64,000 nucleotides of DNA from Linanthus parryae (GCA_023055425.1 JALGPY010000002.1:47329321-47393320), one strand, 5' to 3'; positions 23,096 through 35,687 are shown, counted from the stretch's first letter. Numbers and translations are program-made. The notes: generated from the letters alone by a model not told the origin.

Positions 23096-23993
23096 GAGCT
23101 GTTCGTGTTGTTGTATTCCAGGTTTGCCCTCCTTCCAAAACTATGCTCTATACACTATTAATATGATGGCTATGGAGATTTTTAGGCATAACACCGTGCA
23201 TCTTTTTTCTTATGTTTTCTTCCAGTCAGGGAGGGAAAAGAATTTTCTCATGTTTTCTTCCAATTAGCGAGGGGGAAAAGGGCAAATCAGGAGCTCATCG
23301 CCTTCAATTTCAACTTTAAAGGCAGATCTTGTTCAAAAGCAGATTCAAGTGCTGTTTCTGATTATTGCTTGTAGCTTAAGAAGATTCCACTACCGTCAAA
23401 TACCCATGTGGAATTTTTATTTATTTGATTAGGAGTGTATGGAAATGAGAATCCACATACTGGTGAAACTTTGTTTGGATGGATTGACATCAGTGGTTGT
23501 ATGGGGATGGCTTAAACTCTGCCTTTTTATGGAATGCGTGCTTCGTGTAAACGTTACCCTCTGGAGCCATGCGTTTGTTGTGAAGCTGATGCTTGTTGAG
23601 TTGGCCATATCATCTTTATCCTTTTCGGTAGATTTAGATTTGGTGCAAGATATGGATTGGAAAGTGGAAACGTCGTGTTTTGCAATTGAGAGTGTTGTGT
23701 TTCTTTTCGTGATGGTATGCTGGATCCTGCGATTTTTTTACCTACTTTCTCTGCCACACTCTTGGTTTCTAAACTCAAGATATTGGTTGGTAATTTCCGA
23801 TTCTAGTTATACAACTAGTGCAACTATGTTCAGCTACTAAAGATCGATCTGTATAGCTACATATACTCCCTGAACATAGCTCAGCTAACAAGGAGCTGAG
23901 TTTCAGCAAACTAGAGTGTTTCGGGTCTGAATCCTTTGTTCAGTAGAAAAAAATGAGAATTTCTGTTTGAACTCTTTCAGGCTAATCACTTGG
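23096..23993 (+). other. AAPT 3' flank
   Basis: The 3'UTR of AAPT must begin here, and a CCAG|GT word at 23118-23123 could be a 3'UTR splice donor. I found no convincing polyadenylation site or gene. An open frame at 23439-23840 has no recognisable features. Confidence 0.6.
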
Positions 23994-24435
23994 GGTGAGT
24001 TTGGGAATGCTTCTGCTGCCAGCACAGCTGCTTTCCAACAGCAGAAGCAGTTTTAGTGTGTTTGGTAAAAATAAAATTTCTACTTTTCCGGACAGTTTCT
24101 GCTGTCCCACAACAGTTTTCAGGAAGCAAGGGGGGAAATGCTTTTCCAGAAAGTGCTTTTGATTAATTTATCTACAACCGATTTTGACCTTAATTTTTTT
24201 TTAAATAGCAATAGTTATCTTTCCGGAAATGACACGTGTCATATATTTGTCATTTTACCCTCTCACAGTTACTTCACGGTTGATTTTACCAAACACAAAA
24301 TTACTATATCAATATATCACAGCAGCTTCTACGTAATATTTACCAAACAACATTTTATCAAAAATTCACAGCAGTTTTCTACCGCATTTTCACACAGCAG
24401 CTTTCTATCACGGCCACAGCATTCCCAAACTAGCC
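23994..24435. mobile_element. MITE with GGxxAGTTTGGGAATGC ends
   Basis: The ends GGTGAGTTTGGGAATGC and GCATTCCCAAACTAGCC are inverted repeats, flanked by CTTGG on both sides (23989-23993 and 24436-24440). The interior carries CAGCAGAAGCAG-type words at both ends. It resembles hAT-type MITEs, although a 5-bp duplication would be short for that group. Confidence 0.7.
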
Positions 24436-24641
24436 CTTGGTAGCCTTTGTTAAACGAGTCATCCTACAGTTTTACATCCTTCACAATCCTTAAGATAGGA
24501 GTTGGGGATTAACAATTTTTTAATATCTAAATATATTACGATAATTTTTGGTGGATGAAAGCCTTTACCAGTAGCGTAATGATTGTAGCTTATGGTACAA
24601 TGATTGGGGGCGTCTGGTGTCGTACATTGAGTTGAGTTTTG

Positions 24642-24964
24642 TACCACTCCGTCCCAGGTGCTTTGCACCATTTGACTTTTTTATCCATAATTGCATTATT
24701 TTGATCGGTATATGTTACTGGGTTCCTTTTGACCGGATTATTTAGATAACAAAACAATGAAATTTGTTAATAATCTTTTCATGGTTTATTCAACACCCTC
24801 GACAAGGAGACTCGTCTATCTCGCATAGTCATCTCTTAGATGAGCGGGCTGCTTCTTTCCCCATGAAAAGGCTATCAAAAAATGACTATCCAAATTATCG
24901 GGTCAAAGTAATCCAATGAATAGTGGTAAAAATTAAAATGAAAGGAAAGGCAGAATATAAGTAG
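24642..24964. mobile_element. TACCACTCCGT-type MITE, copy 1
   Basis: It begins TACCACTCCGTCCCA and ends ATAAGTAGTA where the next copy starts. It has an internal GGTCAAAGTAATCCAATGAA word, the reverse complement of the TTGACC/TTACTGGG region near its other end. It belongs with 24965-25222, 25699-25964 and 32098-32356. The TA at the borders suits a Stowaway/Mariner origin. Confidence 0.6.
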
Positions 24965-25222
24965 TACCACTTTGTCCCACATCTTTTGCACAATTTGAAA
25001 TTTTACCACTCTTCACTGGGTCACTTTGACCATATGATTTGGATAGCAAGATTTTACAATTTTTAAATAATTTTTTCGTATGTAGAGAAGCTCTTACTCT
25101 ACAAGTCCATAAAAAATTATCAAAAAATTATATCGTTTTGCGATTCAAATCACCAGATCAAAGTGACGCGGTTGCGGGTGAAAAAGTCCAAATAGTACAT
25201 TAGAGATGGAACGGAGTGGTAC
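24965..25222. mobile_element. TACCACTCCGT-type MITE, copy 2
   Basis: It starts GTACCACTTTGTCCCACATC and ends GATGGAACGGAGTGGTAC, giving inverted ends. The subterminal words TCACTTTGACC and GATCAAAGTGACG are also inverted. It directly abuts copy 1. Confidence 0.68.
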
Positions 25223-25698
25223 ATAACTTGGTTGGAACTTGGAAGAAGTTAAAAGTGGCTCGTGGAACTACCAGAATGTTCGACTCCTCGTGAAGCCTTC
25301 ACATTGAACTATTCACTAGAATTGCCACGGTTTCGATTTTCGAAGTTGAGATTACACGCAGGGGTAACAAATGTTATTCTATTAAGTCAGCATTCGATTT
25401 ATTTATTTTCTCTTCAAATATCTCGACCTCCTCCATGTTCAACAGATGAATTATGTCATCTTCGATGAACAACAGATGATAAACTCGGCAGTGACCATGT
25501 ATTTTTGGTTTAGTTTATTGCAACTTGAAAAATCACACACATTAGTGAAAGTTGTCAATCTTTGCCGGAAAACAGTTCAACAACTTTTGAAAGTTTCAAT
25601 GCATACGCCACCAAACGTCAGGTGAATAGACGCTTTCGTCGTCAGTTGGTGCTGAAGATCAAGCTTCCCGCTATTTTAAAGTTGCTTAATTTGACTAA

Positions 25699-25964
25699 TA
25701 CCATTCCGCCTCTGCTCTTTCTACTCAATTTGATTTTTGTCACTATTCACTTAGTCACTTTGACCTGTTGATTTGAATAGTAAACCGATGCAATTTTTCG
25801 ATAAATTTGTCATGATGTTGTAGAATAAAAGCTTCTATATAATACGCTGAAAAAATTATCAAAAATTCGTATTATTTTATTATCCAAATTACCTGGTCAA
25901 AGTGACCCAAATACGAATCAAAAAATCAATTTGGGTAGGTAAAAAGAGCAGAGCTGGAGTGGTA
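25699..25964. mobile_element. TACCACTCCGT-type MITE, copy 3
   Basis: The ends TACCATTCCGCCTCTGCTCT and AGAGCAGAGCTGGAGTGGTA are inverted repeats of about 20 bp. The same subterminal TCACTTTGACC / GGTCAAAGTGACC pair is present as in copies 2 and 4. Confidence 0.72.
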
Positions 25965-26245
25965 AGAAATTGTCATTGCTTGTGTCTACTAATGATGATG
26001 AACGAAAATGGTGAAGTTCCATTTGAAGAAAAGTTGCAACTAACTGAGTTAGTGCTACTCAACTTGCTACAAAAGTTATATTTAAAAACTACAAATAATT
26101 TTGTTACAAGATTAAAACATATCCCTACGTGGGAAAAAAACTAAATTAAGCTAAAGCGCTAAAATACAACCCCCGGTGCAAAATTGTACAAAAAACCGGG
26201 TTCACACTATCCCGGTTCAATTCCCATCTCTTCTCTGTTCTACCA

Positions 26246-27306
26246 TCAATAACCCCTAATAATACCCGTCATTCCCGGTTCACCACCGGCCACCTCTTTC
26301 TTCCGGCGCATTTCCAGCACTTTCCGGTGACTGTTCGAGTGAACCTCGCCGGAAAACGTCGGACTACAAGCCGGTCTGTACTCCGGGTACAGCCGACCGG
26401 ACTTAAACCGAACCCCACAAGCGTTACACAGCGTTTTCGGCCCGAGCGGTCCGGCTCGCCACTGTGGGGTTTTCTGAACCTGACAATGGCTACACCGCCG
26501 TAAACACTGGGACCCACTTGCGTCCTCACCGGTTTTCACCACCGGTCTCTTCCTCTGCTTCTTCGCAGGCCGGTTCACGGCGTGAACCGGGTTCCACAAG
26601 CTGAAAACCGACGTCGGAGAAGACAGGCAAGACGACGCCGTTCCCGACGACGACTCGCTGACCGACGGCGACCCGCGTGACCACGCCTGACCGCCGGGTC
26701 TCGACCTCTTGCTCCTCGCTTTCGCCGGAACCGGAGAAGAAAAGCAAAAAACCGGTGTCCTCTGCAGAACCGGTCTCTTCACCGGTTCACTCCGGTTCGG
26801 GAAACAACTTCCGGTTTTGGCCTTCCACTCGCCGGCGGGACACGGGAACGACATCTCCGGCACGGAGTCGTCGGCGAATTGGGACAGCCACTCTAAACTC
26901 TCCAAATCATCAATCTGCAGAAAAGGGTTTTCATCAATTTCACAAACCCACAAAAAATATATCAAAAAATCACTCACCCACAAACCCAACATGTTGAAAT
27001 TCGAATTCAAATTATTACCGGAATTGGCAATTCGCCGGCGGTGAGACCGGCGCCGGAATTGTAAACGTCGTCGTCCAGAGAAGAAACAGAGAGCGAACTC
27101 TTGGTGGTATCGGGTTCGTCGACGATTTGGCCGTCGTCGTCCAAATCGTCGCCGGAAAGGTCAAGGAAAACATCGACTGGGAAGTCATCGTAGTTTGGAC
27201 CGTTGATTCCGTTCACGTCCATCATCAAATCGTCGTACTGGGTCGATTTCAAAGCGAATTCGGAGAGGAAACTGGATTTCAAAGCTCTGGCTGCAACGAA
27301 CTCCAT
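26246..27306 (-). CDS. GATA-type zinc-finger transcription factor (subfamily A-like)
   Basis: A plant GATA factor that should bind (A/T)GATA(A/G) sites in the nucleus. Two exons are seen: 27306-27019 (residues 1-96) and 26914-26246 (residues 97-318). They are joined in phase 0 across a 104-bp intron with a CCG|GTAATA donor and a TTCTGCAG acceptor. The N-terminal half is acidic ([18 protein letters not shown]), then comes a [16 protein letters not shown] block typical of the GATA4/9/12 group. A basic stretch AKKQRKRP is a likely nuclear signal. The single finger (residues 237-262) has CSHC, an 18-residue loop with [14 protein letters not shown], and CNAC, i.e. the plant type IVb spacing, followed by [16 protein letters not shown]. 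The C-terminus has a basic EMRRKKE stretch. The length suits the family (about 300-330 residues). The exact orthologue is not assigned. Confidence 0.94.
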
Positions 27307-27963
27307 TTCTGGTGAATCTTTTTGGGGGGAAAGAGAAACAGAAAGGAGATGAAGATTTGGGTGTGGAGAGAGAGAGAGATGGGAGAGATTTGCGGGGGAG
27401 AGAGTAGTGGGGGGTGAATGGTGGGTTTGGTTGTTGTTTGAAGAGGATTTTATTTTTTTTCTTTGTTCTCTCTCTTTGTGATGGCTATTTACAGTGGTGG
27501 GGGATGAGCTGACTATTATTAGGTGCGAACCACGATGTTGATGATGATGTTGAGGAGTGGGGGGTTAATTGGGCTGGGCTGGTTCGGGTCGGGTTGGGCT
27601 GTTTTGGACTGACTGACCGACCGAACGAACGAACTGTTCCCGCCAAAGATATTTTTCGTCTGATTTTGACTATGGGGGCCTGCCACGATGGGGGCACGTG
27701 ACACTGCAAAATGCACGACTTTGAACGTACTAGTACTACTACGAGTTTGATCTTGTGCATTTGACCATTAATTATGTAAATAGACACTAAAAGTCTTAAT
27801 TATAGTTTAAAAAACTGGACCGGAACAATTAGTTCCGAACTTCCGATTGTCTCTGTAGTGTTCGGTTCTATTGTTGGACCAGACATGAAAATTACCCGGT
27901 TCTTTTTCTAACCGTCGAACCGGTTCAACATGTTGATTTATTTAATTTTGAAAATAATGTTTC

Positions 27964-28031
<68 letters not shown>

Positions 28032-28060
28032 TAAAAAAACTTGTGAGTAAATATATACAT
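27307..28060 (-). promoter_or_regulatory. GATA gene 5' region
   Basis: Immediately upstream of the GATA start, the sequence reads as a CT-rich leader on the gene's strand (GAGAGAGAGAG on the plus strand at 27367-27377). A run of TTTTATTTTTTT (27448-27459, reading AAAAAAATAAAA on the gene strand) may be the TATA region. Further out is the TTA microsatellite. No gene is seen. Confidence 0.45.
27965..28031 (+). repeat. (ATT)n microsatellite
   Basis: About 22 uninterrupted ATT triplets about 660 bp upstream of the GATA start codon. Confidence 0.95.
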
Positions 28061-28294
28061 TACTCTCTCCGTTCCTACAAATTTTTTCACAAAATTATTT
28101 GGGTATTATATGGGCCTAGCAAATTGGATAGCAAAACAAAGCAAGAATTTGAATTTTTTTGTGATACTGCAAAGCAAATTTTACTCTAGGACATCATGAA
28201 AAGATATCAAACTCTTGCATCGTTCTAATCAAATCGCTAAATTCAAATAATACACAAATATTTTTGTGAAGAATCTGGAGCAACGGAGGGAGTA
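28061..28294. mobile_element. Stowaway-like MITE, copy 1
   Basis: The ends TACTCTCTCCGTTCC and CAACGGAGGGAGTA are inverted, with TA borders. Internal words GCCTAGCAAATTGGATAGCA and CTAATCAAATCGC are shared with copy 2 just downstream. Confidence 0.8.
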
Positions 28295-28415
28295 TGTGAT
28301 TGTGAGAATGATCTTAGATAAAGTTATTATCATTCATTACGCCTGTACATTGTTCATATTGGAGTTATTTTCTTACGTTCTTTTAAACATCTATGAAAAA
28401 ATATACATAATCATA

Positions 28416-28643
28416 TACTCACTCCGTTCCTTCAGATTCTTTATTATTTGGGTCTAGCGATTTAGTTAGCAAAACAAAGCAAGATTTTAATAATTATTTT
28501 TAGGTATTGTAAAGCAAAGTTCACTCTACGACATCGTGAAAAGATTACCAATTTCTTGCATCGTTTTGCTAACCTAATCGCTAGGCCCAAATAAAATAAT
28601 ACCCATATAATTTTGTGAAGAATCTGGAGGAACGGAGGGAGTA
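28416..28643. mobile_element. Stowaway-like MITE, copy 2
   Basis: The ends TACTCACTCCGTTCC and GGAACGGAGGGAGTA are inverted repeats. The body GTTAGCAAAACAAAGCAAGA ... CATCGTTTTGCTAACC can fold on itself. It is the same family as copy 1, about 120 bp away. Confidence 0.82.
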
Positions 28644-30116
28644 TTGTTTAAAACATGTGCGATTTGACAGTTTGAATCGTATGTCTGAATGTTTGAACCG
28701 AAAATCAATGTTTCGCCGGTTCGATGTCCGATTCGATTTTAAGAAGTAAGCTTGCATATGATCTTGTTAAGATCATGCATGCATCTATTAAGAATAATTC
28801 TGAACGAACAGAATTTTAGACAGAATTTCTACTTTTAGTGATATTGATTATGTGTCAATGTTTTCTAAGGGTTTAATATATCCATAGTACGGATTGATTT
28901 TACTACGTTTGGAAATTATGTCTATGTTTATGTCAAAAATTCTGTCTATATAGCATTACTCATCTGTTAATCATGTTTTTTTTTTATATTATTTTATCAG
29001 CAAAAAGATATAATGTTATGTCAATCTTTTAGTACATAGGGCTGTCTAGATGAGCTAGATTAATTGAGCAATTTAGTTGATTAATAGATAAACTCATTTA
29101 ATCTTGAGTGTTTAAATATGACATATATATATATAGAGAGAAATAATTATTTTTTGCCAAATCCGATGAGGAAGAGGATTTTTATCAAAATTTTATAATT
29201 TTGATCCGGAATAATCCACAATTAATTATGGAAATTGTAATAAAAGAAAATTGGCCTATTGTTGTTAGTGCTTTCAAGAAACTGTTGGTGCAATTTCTGG
29301 AAAATGAAAGGTGAGACTGATCAAGCTAATAAGGGCTTGAGACGCGTCGAGTGACGACCGCAATATTTTGACTAGCCGGAATTCACGTTGGGAAAAGATG
29401 GTTCCTAATTCCTAAAAGACCTTTCCCGAAATCGGATTTTCGTACACCGGAATCCTCTTCCCCAAGCAAATTCGGTTTAGAAATAATTGACCAAATCTTT
29501 CCTTGCGATATTTCTCATCCAAACACTCCTGTAGAGTGGTGTTAAAAAATAGAACATGACAGGAAAATGGAAGTATGCGATTCTAATTCATGTGGGGTGT
29601 TATGTAAATGATTCCTCCATGTACATGTGAGATGTTTCATTCAAAATTCAAATTTGAATTATCATCAATTTTCGTTCTCCCTCTTGTGCCTCCAAAGGCT
29701 CCAACAGTCACTTTCGCATGCAATTAGTTAGGTTGAGGATTAGGGATGAAGAAAAGAAAAGGGGGCCAATGTTGCTTTGATTAGCAAAAGAAACGCTTTG
29801 ATGAGAGGGGAACACAGATATTGAATTATATCATCCCACGTAAACAAGTTACTGGATTAGTCATGTTAGACAAAAAAAAAAAAAAAAAAAAGATTAGTCA
29901 TGTTCGATATTTTTTTAGGTGTAGTGCTAAAAAAAATTATACCGCTCAAGTAGCAGATCATTGAAAAGCCCTTATATGCAAACATTCTCCAATTGGTTAG
30001 CATGTTTAGGTATAAACAACAATTAATGGTGTTTGAGTTGAACACTAGGGAATAATAGTCCATGGCTGACTGAACTATTCCAAAAAACACTAAGAACGTT
30101 GCACCAATTGTAATGT
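28644..30116. other. AT-rich intergenic DNA
   Basis: I see no gene. There is a short TA run at 29122-29133 and an A20 tract at about 29871-29890. Sequence around 28796-28960 contains ACAGAATTT and AAATTCTGT words that could be a decayed MITE, but no borders can be set. Confidence 0.6.
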
Positions 30117-30330
30117 CATCAAACAGAAGTTGTCAAAAATTTGTTTGGACTCCTAAGGAAGGAAATGTGTTGGCTGATTTAATTGTTAAATTGTTGAATG
30201 GATCTGTAAAGGGTAGCTATAGTTGGGAGGATGAGCTAAATGCTCAAGCAGTTAGGGACTTGATGTAGTCTGGTGGTTTTTGTGTTTTTTTCTCTGATTT
30301 TGGTAATATATATCTTTTTGACAAAAAAAA
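30117..30330 (+). pseudogene. LINE 3'-end remnant
   Basis: The reading FVWTPKEGNVLADLIVKLLN followed by GSYSWEDELNAQAVRDLM-stop resembles the C-terminal end of the RNase H-like domain of plant LINEs (R/K-x-x-N-x-x-AD-x-x-A motif). It is followed by a short non-coding tail and an A-rich stretch at 30321-30332. The piece is a 5'-truncated insertion and is inactive. Confidence 0.55.
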
Positions 30331-32097
30331 TAATGTCATCAAACAAAATATATATTTCATCCACAAAAGTTAAAACACATTTTTTCTTTCTAATTTTTTT
30401 AAAATAAGTTGTAGCAAATTTTTTAAAAAACTCGTCCAAATCGGTTCGCACACCACCAAGATGGCGCTAAAGAAAGTTCAAATCCTAGGAGGAGTAAAGA
30501 GAAAACAGCGTAACGAACTTCCCAGAAAGCCGCCAACTTTTCGTCTTGGTTCTGTTTTGCAGACTTTTTGAAAATTTAAGGCTCCAATTCTTGACTTTAT
30601 TAACTTTAATTACGTACCACAAAAGATAAAGAAAATAAAAATGAAAATTGTGGTGGATACAGCTGTACGAAAAAAAGTCCCGCGTTGATTGCGCCGCCTA
30701 GTGAGTGTTGGGGTGATTTTTCCGTACTCGCTTTGCTTCTGATTCCAGTAACACATGCGTGTCACGCTCTCCCTTTACGCGCGTGGGCAGGACCATTACA
30801 TTCCCACTTTGCTTCTTTCGGTCCTCAACTTGCACACTTGGTCGGGTCGGGCCGGGCCGGGTCGGGTCGGGACCGGGACACTGGTTATGGAAATTTCTTT
30901 CTTGAGTGTTTGAGGTGCATCAGTGCATCATCGACTCATCTTATGTTAGTGGAACAAAAGTACACATGACCAACAAGAGTTTGCGATTAGAAGAAGTGCT
31001 AATTGCATTTTGCTCCCTTGTGGCTGTTGATATGTGCGAAACACCCCATGTGATCCATATAGTTCAGAGTGTTTCCACGTGGCTTCGTCTTTCGTGCGGT
31101 TTCTATTGAAATTAAAAGAATTTGTAAAAATCGGGCTTGAAATTCCTACCATAGCCTTGTTCTTAAACGAATTTCCAAAATCATACAACAACAACGACAA
31201 GAAGTCCATGTTTTCCAGGGTAAAAGACGCTTTCACACTCTCTAGTTTGACTGAAGAACACTTTCACACATCCAGTTTAGAAAATGACCCTTTCACTCCT
31301 TGAGCGTGTCAACTTCAAGTAACTTACACTTTTTTATTGTGACAACGTTACTTTTTAGAATAATTTTCAGACGAATATGTCAATGTATTTTGTAAAATAT
31401 GGGGTTATAAAGCAATTCGGTACAACGGAGTTTGCATCATGAAGAACAAAATTGTCTCCAACATTATTTTTAGTGAATAACCCTACCTACTAACACAGTC
31501 AAAACAAATTGTGCAAGTTACTTTCAATTCGGCACATTGAAGAGTCGGAAATTCTTTTTTAAACTACAGGGGACAAAAGTGTCCTTCAGTTAAACTAGAG
31601 ATGGTGAAAGTTTGTGTATTCTACCCTCTCAAATAATATGTTCAACTGAAAGAGTGAGGTTTATGTTCAATCCCAACATATCCATGATACTCCCTCATAT
31701 TTTGGATAACTTTCAACTTCTTTCTGTATATGTATGTATTATGTTTTTTTTTAGAAATTATGCACTATACATTTTTACTTATAAAACGACACAATAAATT
31801 TTGATCGAATTTCACCATTCATAGCTGAGATTGAATAGTTGGTATAAGTAGTGCACATCTGTTGGAGCACCCAACAAACCTTTCCCCTTGTACTGAACTC
31901 TAGTGCTATATTTGAACTTTTTTTTCTTCATGAAATCTATTATTATTTAACTTGCATGTCTCGCTATCTCACTCCCACTTAGGCAAATTATTGAGGATGG
32001 GCTTAATATCCCCACCCACTCACAGTGACGCGAAATGCACTCCACCCATGAGTCCCCTACTAATCTCATTTATCTTCAGAATTCAGAAAAATTGTAA
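30331..32097. other. Intergenic DNA without a recognisable gene
   Basis: Short open frames here show no family features. A (GGGTC/GGGCC)n tract lies at about 30840-30876, and a single Stowaway-like end, TACTCCCTCATATTTTGG, is at about 31689 without a partner. Confidence 0.6.
30840..30876 (+). repeat. GGGTC/GGGCC short tandem repeat
   Basis: Pentanucleotides GGGTC and GGGCC are repeated about seven times. The run is strongly GC-rich in an AT-rich surrounding. Confidence 0.85.
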
Positions 32098-32356
32098 TAC
32101 CACTCTGTTTTTTTCTTTTTCCCCAATTGAAATTTTATCACTATTCACCGGATCACTTCAACCGGTGAATTTGATAGCAAAACGATGCAACTTCTTAATA
32201 ATATTTTCTTGGTATTCTAGAATAACTTTTACTCTACAATACCAAGAGAAATTATCAAAAAATTGCCTGATTTTGCTATCCAAACCACAGAGTCAAAGTG
32301 ATCTAAATACGGGTGAAAAAATAAACTTAGGGAGAAAGAGAAGAAATATAGTGGTA
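32098..32356. mobile_element. TACCACTCCGT-type MITE, copy 4
   Basis: It starts TACCACTCTGTTTTTTTCTT and ends GAAGAAATATAGTGGTA. The internal pair GGATCACTTCAACCGG / AGAGTCAAAGTGATC matches the subterminal words of the copies near 25 kb. Confidence 0.62.
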
Positions 32357-32486
32357 GTACCTAAAAGTTTGTTTGGTACATATTAAAAATGATAATACTA
32401 AAATCGATGTTCAACGTTTATTTTGATTGAAAATGTTACTGTTCTCTAAATAAAGGGTTATCAAACAGACACTAATTTATCGGCAA

Positions 32487-32517
<31 letters not shown>

Positions 32518-33446
32518 CATAAGTAGAACTTTCTTTTAAGATGACTTTTGATCAAATATCAAAAGAAAAGAAAATTTTGTTCCCCTAAAAAAATAAAAGA
32601 AAACAAAAAATTGGTTTTATTTTACATGGGAGCGAGAACTGTCGCAACACCTCACAATAAAGAACCACCAAACAAGGTTGATTTAACATGGCATTAATCC
32701 TACTACCATTGGAATTGGAATTCAACTTCTTAACGAATCCACAGTACAAACAAATGTTTTAGCCTTCAATGAAATACGGTAAAATGAATATTTAACAAAT
32801 ATTTCATCTCCTTAAGTAAATCATTGGCGAAATTATGCAAACTGTTGTTTGGTACATGTTTAAGTGAAAAGCTCAAAGAAAACATTAAAATTGGTATTTT
32901 AAAAACTGGATGTTTAAAGCCGTCAAGTTATAGTTTCAACAAATTGTACTAGTACATTGTTTTTAGAAGAAATAGCAAAATTTCCACTCACTGTTGCACT
33001 TTTTCTAAATTACTCCAAAGTCCTAAATACTCTGCCTAAAAGTTTTTATTTTCTACATATATAATTCTTTAATAGTCACATCACAGGCCATACGGCCCCG
33101 ATATTATATGAATCAGTGACCTACTGATAGTGAAGTGTACTGATCAATCTTCCTGCCTAAAAAACTGAGAAAATGCCCAATGCTTCCACATACAGCAAGC
33201 CATCATCGTTTCTGCAGTACCGCAACACACAAAACTACAAAATTGAAGTTCGAAAAATGCTAATAGACACTTGCACTGCGAATTATAATCACGCCAGCTT
33301 AATCTATGACCACTCTGATGAATTCAAACAGGGCTGCCGACTGCATAATTCAGAGTCTTATGGTTAACTAGATTGAGTGCTGATAGTGATGTTAAACCAA
33401 AATCACACCTAACAGAAGCTTACATGGATATAAGTAGCAACAATAG

Positions 33447-33485
<39 letters not shown>

Positions 33486-34101
33486 ATTAAATGATATGAA
33501 CTTCTCAATTGACCATACACTTGCTTGATTGAGCTTATCCATGCAAATTATTCATTAAATTATTGGAGCGTAAGTCATCTCTGTTCGGTTTCCAGTTTAA
33601 GAACGGGAAAAAAAATATGAAAAAAAGTTCAGGAAAGCACAAAAATATGTTCAAACAATTGTTATTTTATGACATACTAAAAAAAACATACAAATATGTT
33701 TTTAATTAAAAACACCGTTGTTAAACAAATCGGGTTAAGAAATATAGATTTGTCAAATCAGCAATGGGTTAATTTCAGTATTTCACTGACTTAGAATTTT
33801 TCGTATTGATTTTGGCGCTTCTAATTGCAATATTTTTTTAAAATGATGTCATCTTTAGTAATCTTTACGTTTTACTAGATCTTGCCTAACGTCGGTGGAA
33901 GTTCAAATTCTTGAAAGTTCCCAGTCGACCTTTTTTAGTACTTCATATTCAATATTGGATTGCTCTACAATATACAATGTCATTGTCTGTTGATTTTGAG
34001 GTGGAACATCATAGAGAGTTGTTACACTGATGTTGCTCATACAAGAATATGAGTTGAAGTTAGTAACAGATATAAAAGTTTGGCAGTAGATGTGTGCTAG
34101 G
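32357..34101. other. Intergenic DNA without a recognisable gene
   Basis: AT-rich DNA with an A35 tract at 33449-33483. No coding features or transposon borders could be supported. Confidence 0.6.
33449..33483 (+). repeat. A35 homopolymer
   Basis: Thirty-five consecutive adenines. No retroposed parent is recognisable immediately upstream. Confidence 0.9.
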
Positions 34102-34687
34102 TATAGAAGAATGTAATTAGGGTTACAGAGAAAGAAACGAGAGGTGAAGAGGATGAATCAATTTGGTAAAGTAACAGACTGATATCTCATTAATTCCTGA
34201 ATCGACTATTACATCATTTTATACTATCTTCTAATAGCATATAACATAATTGCATAACAGTCCTTGTACTTCTAACAACATTACAATATACCATTTACTT
34301 CTTGGGAATGAAGTACTCTAAAACTCCTTCTGGTTTTGTTCTTAGTCAAACCAAATATGCTACAGAAATCTTGCTCAAGGCCGGTCTCCTTGAATGTAAA
34401 CCTGTTCCTACTCCCATGGCGACTAAAGTTGAAGCATCTCCTGATTTTACTCCCTTGGACAAACCAGGCTCTGATACCATATAGAAGAATGTAATTAGGG
34501 TTACAGAGAAAGAAACGAGAGGTGAAGAGGATGAATCAATTTGGTAAAGTAACAGACTGATATCTCATTAATTCCTGAATCGACTATTACATCATTTTAT
34601 ACTATCTTCTAATAGCATATAACATAATTGCATAACAGTCCTTGTACTTCTAACAACATTACAATATACCATTTGTATTCTTTAACA
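34102..34687 (-). mobile_element. Mini LTR retrotransposon enclosing an antisense copia RT piece
   Basis: The right LTR is 34480-34687. The left LTR is 34102-34296 and lacks the last 13 bases of the right copy. The shared 195 bases look identical. A 5-bp duplication CTAGG flanks the element (34097-34101 and 34688-34692). Just left of the right LTR, 34467-34479 is GGCTCTGATACCA, the reverse complement of an initiator-Met primer site, so the element runs on the minus strand. The interior (34297-34466) encodes, on the plus strand, a piece of copia RT with SGFVLSQTKYATEILLKAGL and CKPVPTPM. There is no complete gene; movement would need outside enzymes. Confidence 0.85.
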
Positions 34688-35687
34688 CTAGGTGGTGTTG
34701 CACCCGGTTAGACGATTAAACAGGAAATGCATGGGAAAATATCGACGTCGTTTTGGTGAGATGCCGTGATCAAATCATGTCATTCTAGGAGGCAGTGTCT
34801 GCTAATTCTGGCTACGGATGAATTATTAAGAATCTACTGTATAAATAGAAGTGAAAATACTTACAGTTTAAGGAATCATCATCATATATAAAACTGAAGT
34901 ATTAACAGAAATGACACTGTTTTTTTTTTTAATTCAGAAATAGCATTGTCATTTGACTTGTAAACTAAGAAAAAATCAAAGGAGTTTAGTCATTCCCTAG
35001 TTTTTTTTCCAGATAGATAACTAACAGAAGTAGAAAAGTTGAAGAAGAATCAAACAATTTGACACGATGAATGGATCAATTCTAACAGAAGTATGACTTT
35101 TACCTTTCAAAATGTTATTGATTGATTGGTGGTGTTTTGATAAGATAGGTTGTTGGACTGAATTCAATCTGACAATTCATGATATGATATTTTGCCCCGA
35201 AAATACAGACCCCGATATGTGTAAACCAGGACCAGCCTGAAAGTTCCTACCGGTACTTAAATAGGCCGGTCTCCGGTATTAATGTCATAGGCTCAAGCGA
35301 AGCGTGATAGGCGATTGGACAATATTACTAGTCGTAATCAGTTAATGGTACATAACAATTTAGCCCTTTTGGTCCTATAAGTGGTCATGCTCCTAAGTGT
35401 CAGACTTAAATACATTCCTTTACTGTTTCTGTGGAAATGCATGTAGTTGACTGCCTCTTGCTTAAGCAACATGCAGGAACAGGACCATCATATGTATCCC
35501 CCTTCAAGTTTCTGTTGAATTCATTTTCCTAGTTAGGTTAGGTCTGGTTTTGTTTCCAAAATTGGTTAGGATTGATTTAGTACCTAAGTTTGTTATACCT
35601 CAAGTTTAGGTAGTTTGCTAAGGACCTAAGTAGCTAAGCTCGCGAGTGATGATACCACTTTTTACAAGAGTGGATTTCTTTCTGTTT

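Noticed and set aside
23439..23840. A 133-codon frame downstream of AAPT.
   Set aside because: Hydrophobic low-information translation with no family motif, and in the expected 3' flank; not supported as a gene.
26677..27044. Plus-strand frames overlapping the GATA gene.
   Set aside because: They are shadows of the GC-rich GATA coding sequence without features of their own.
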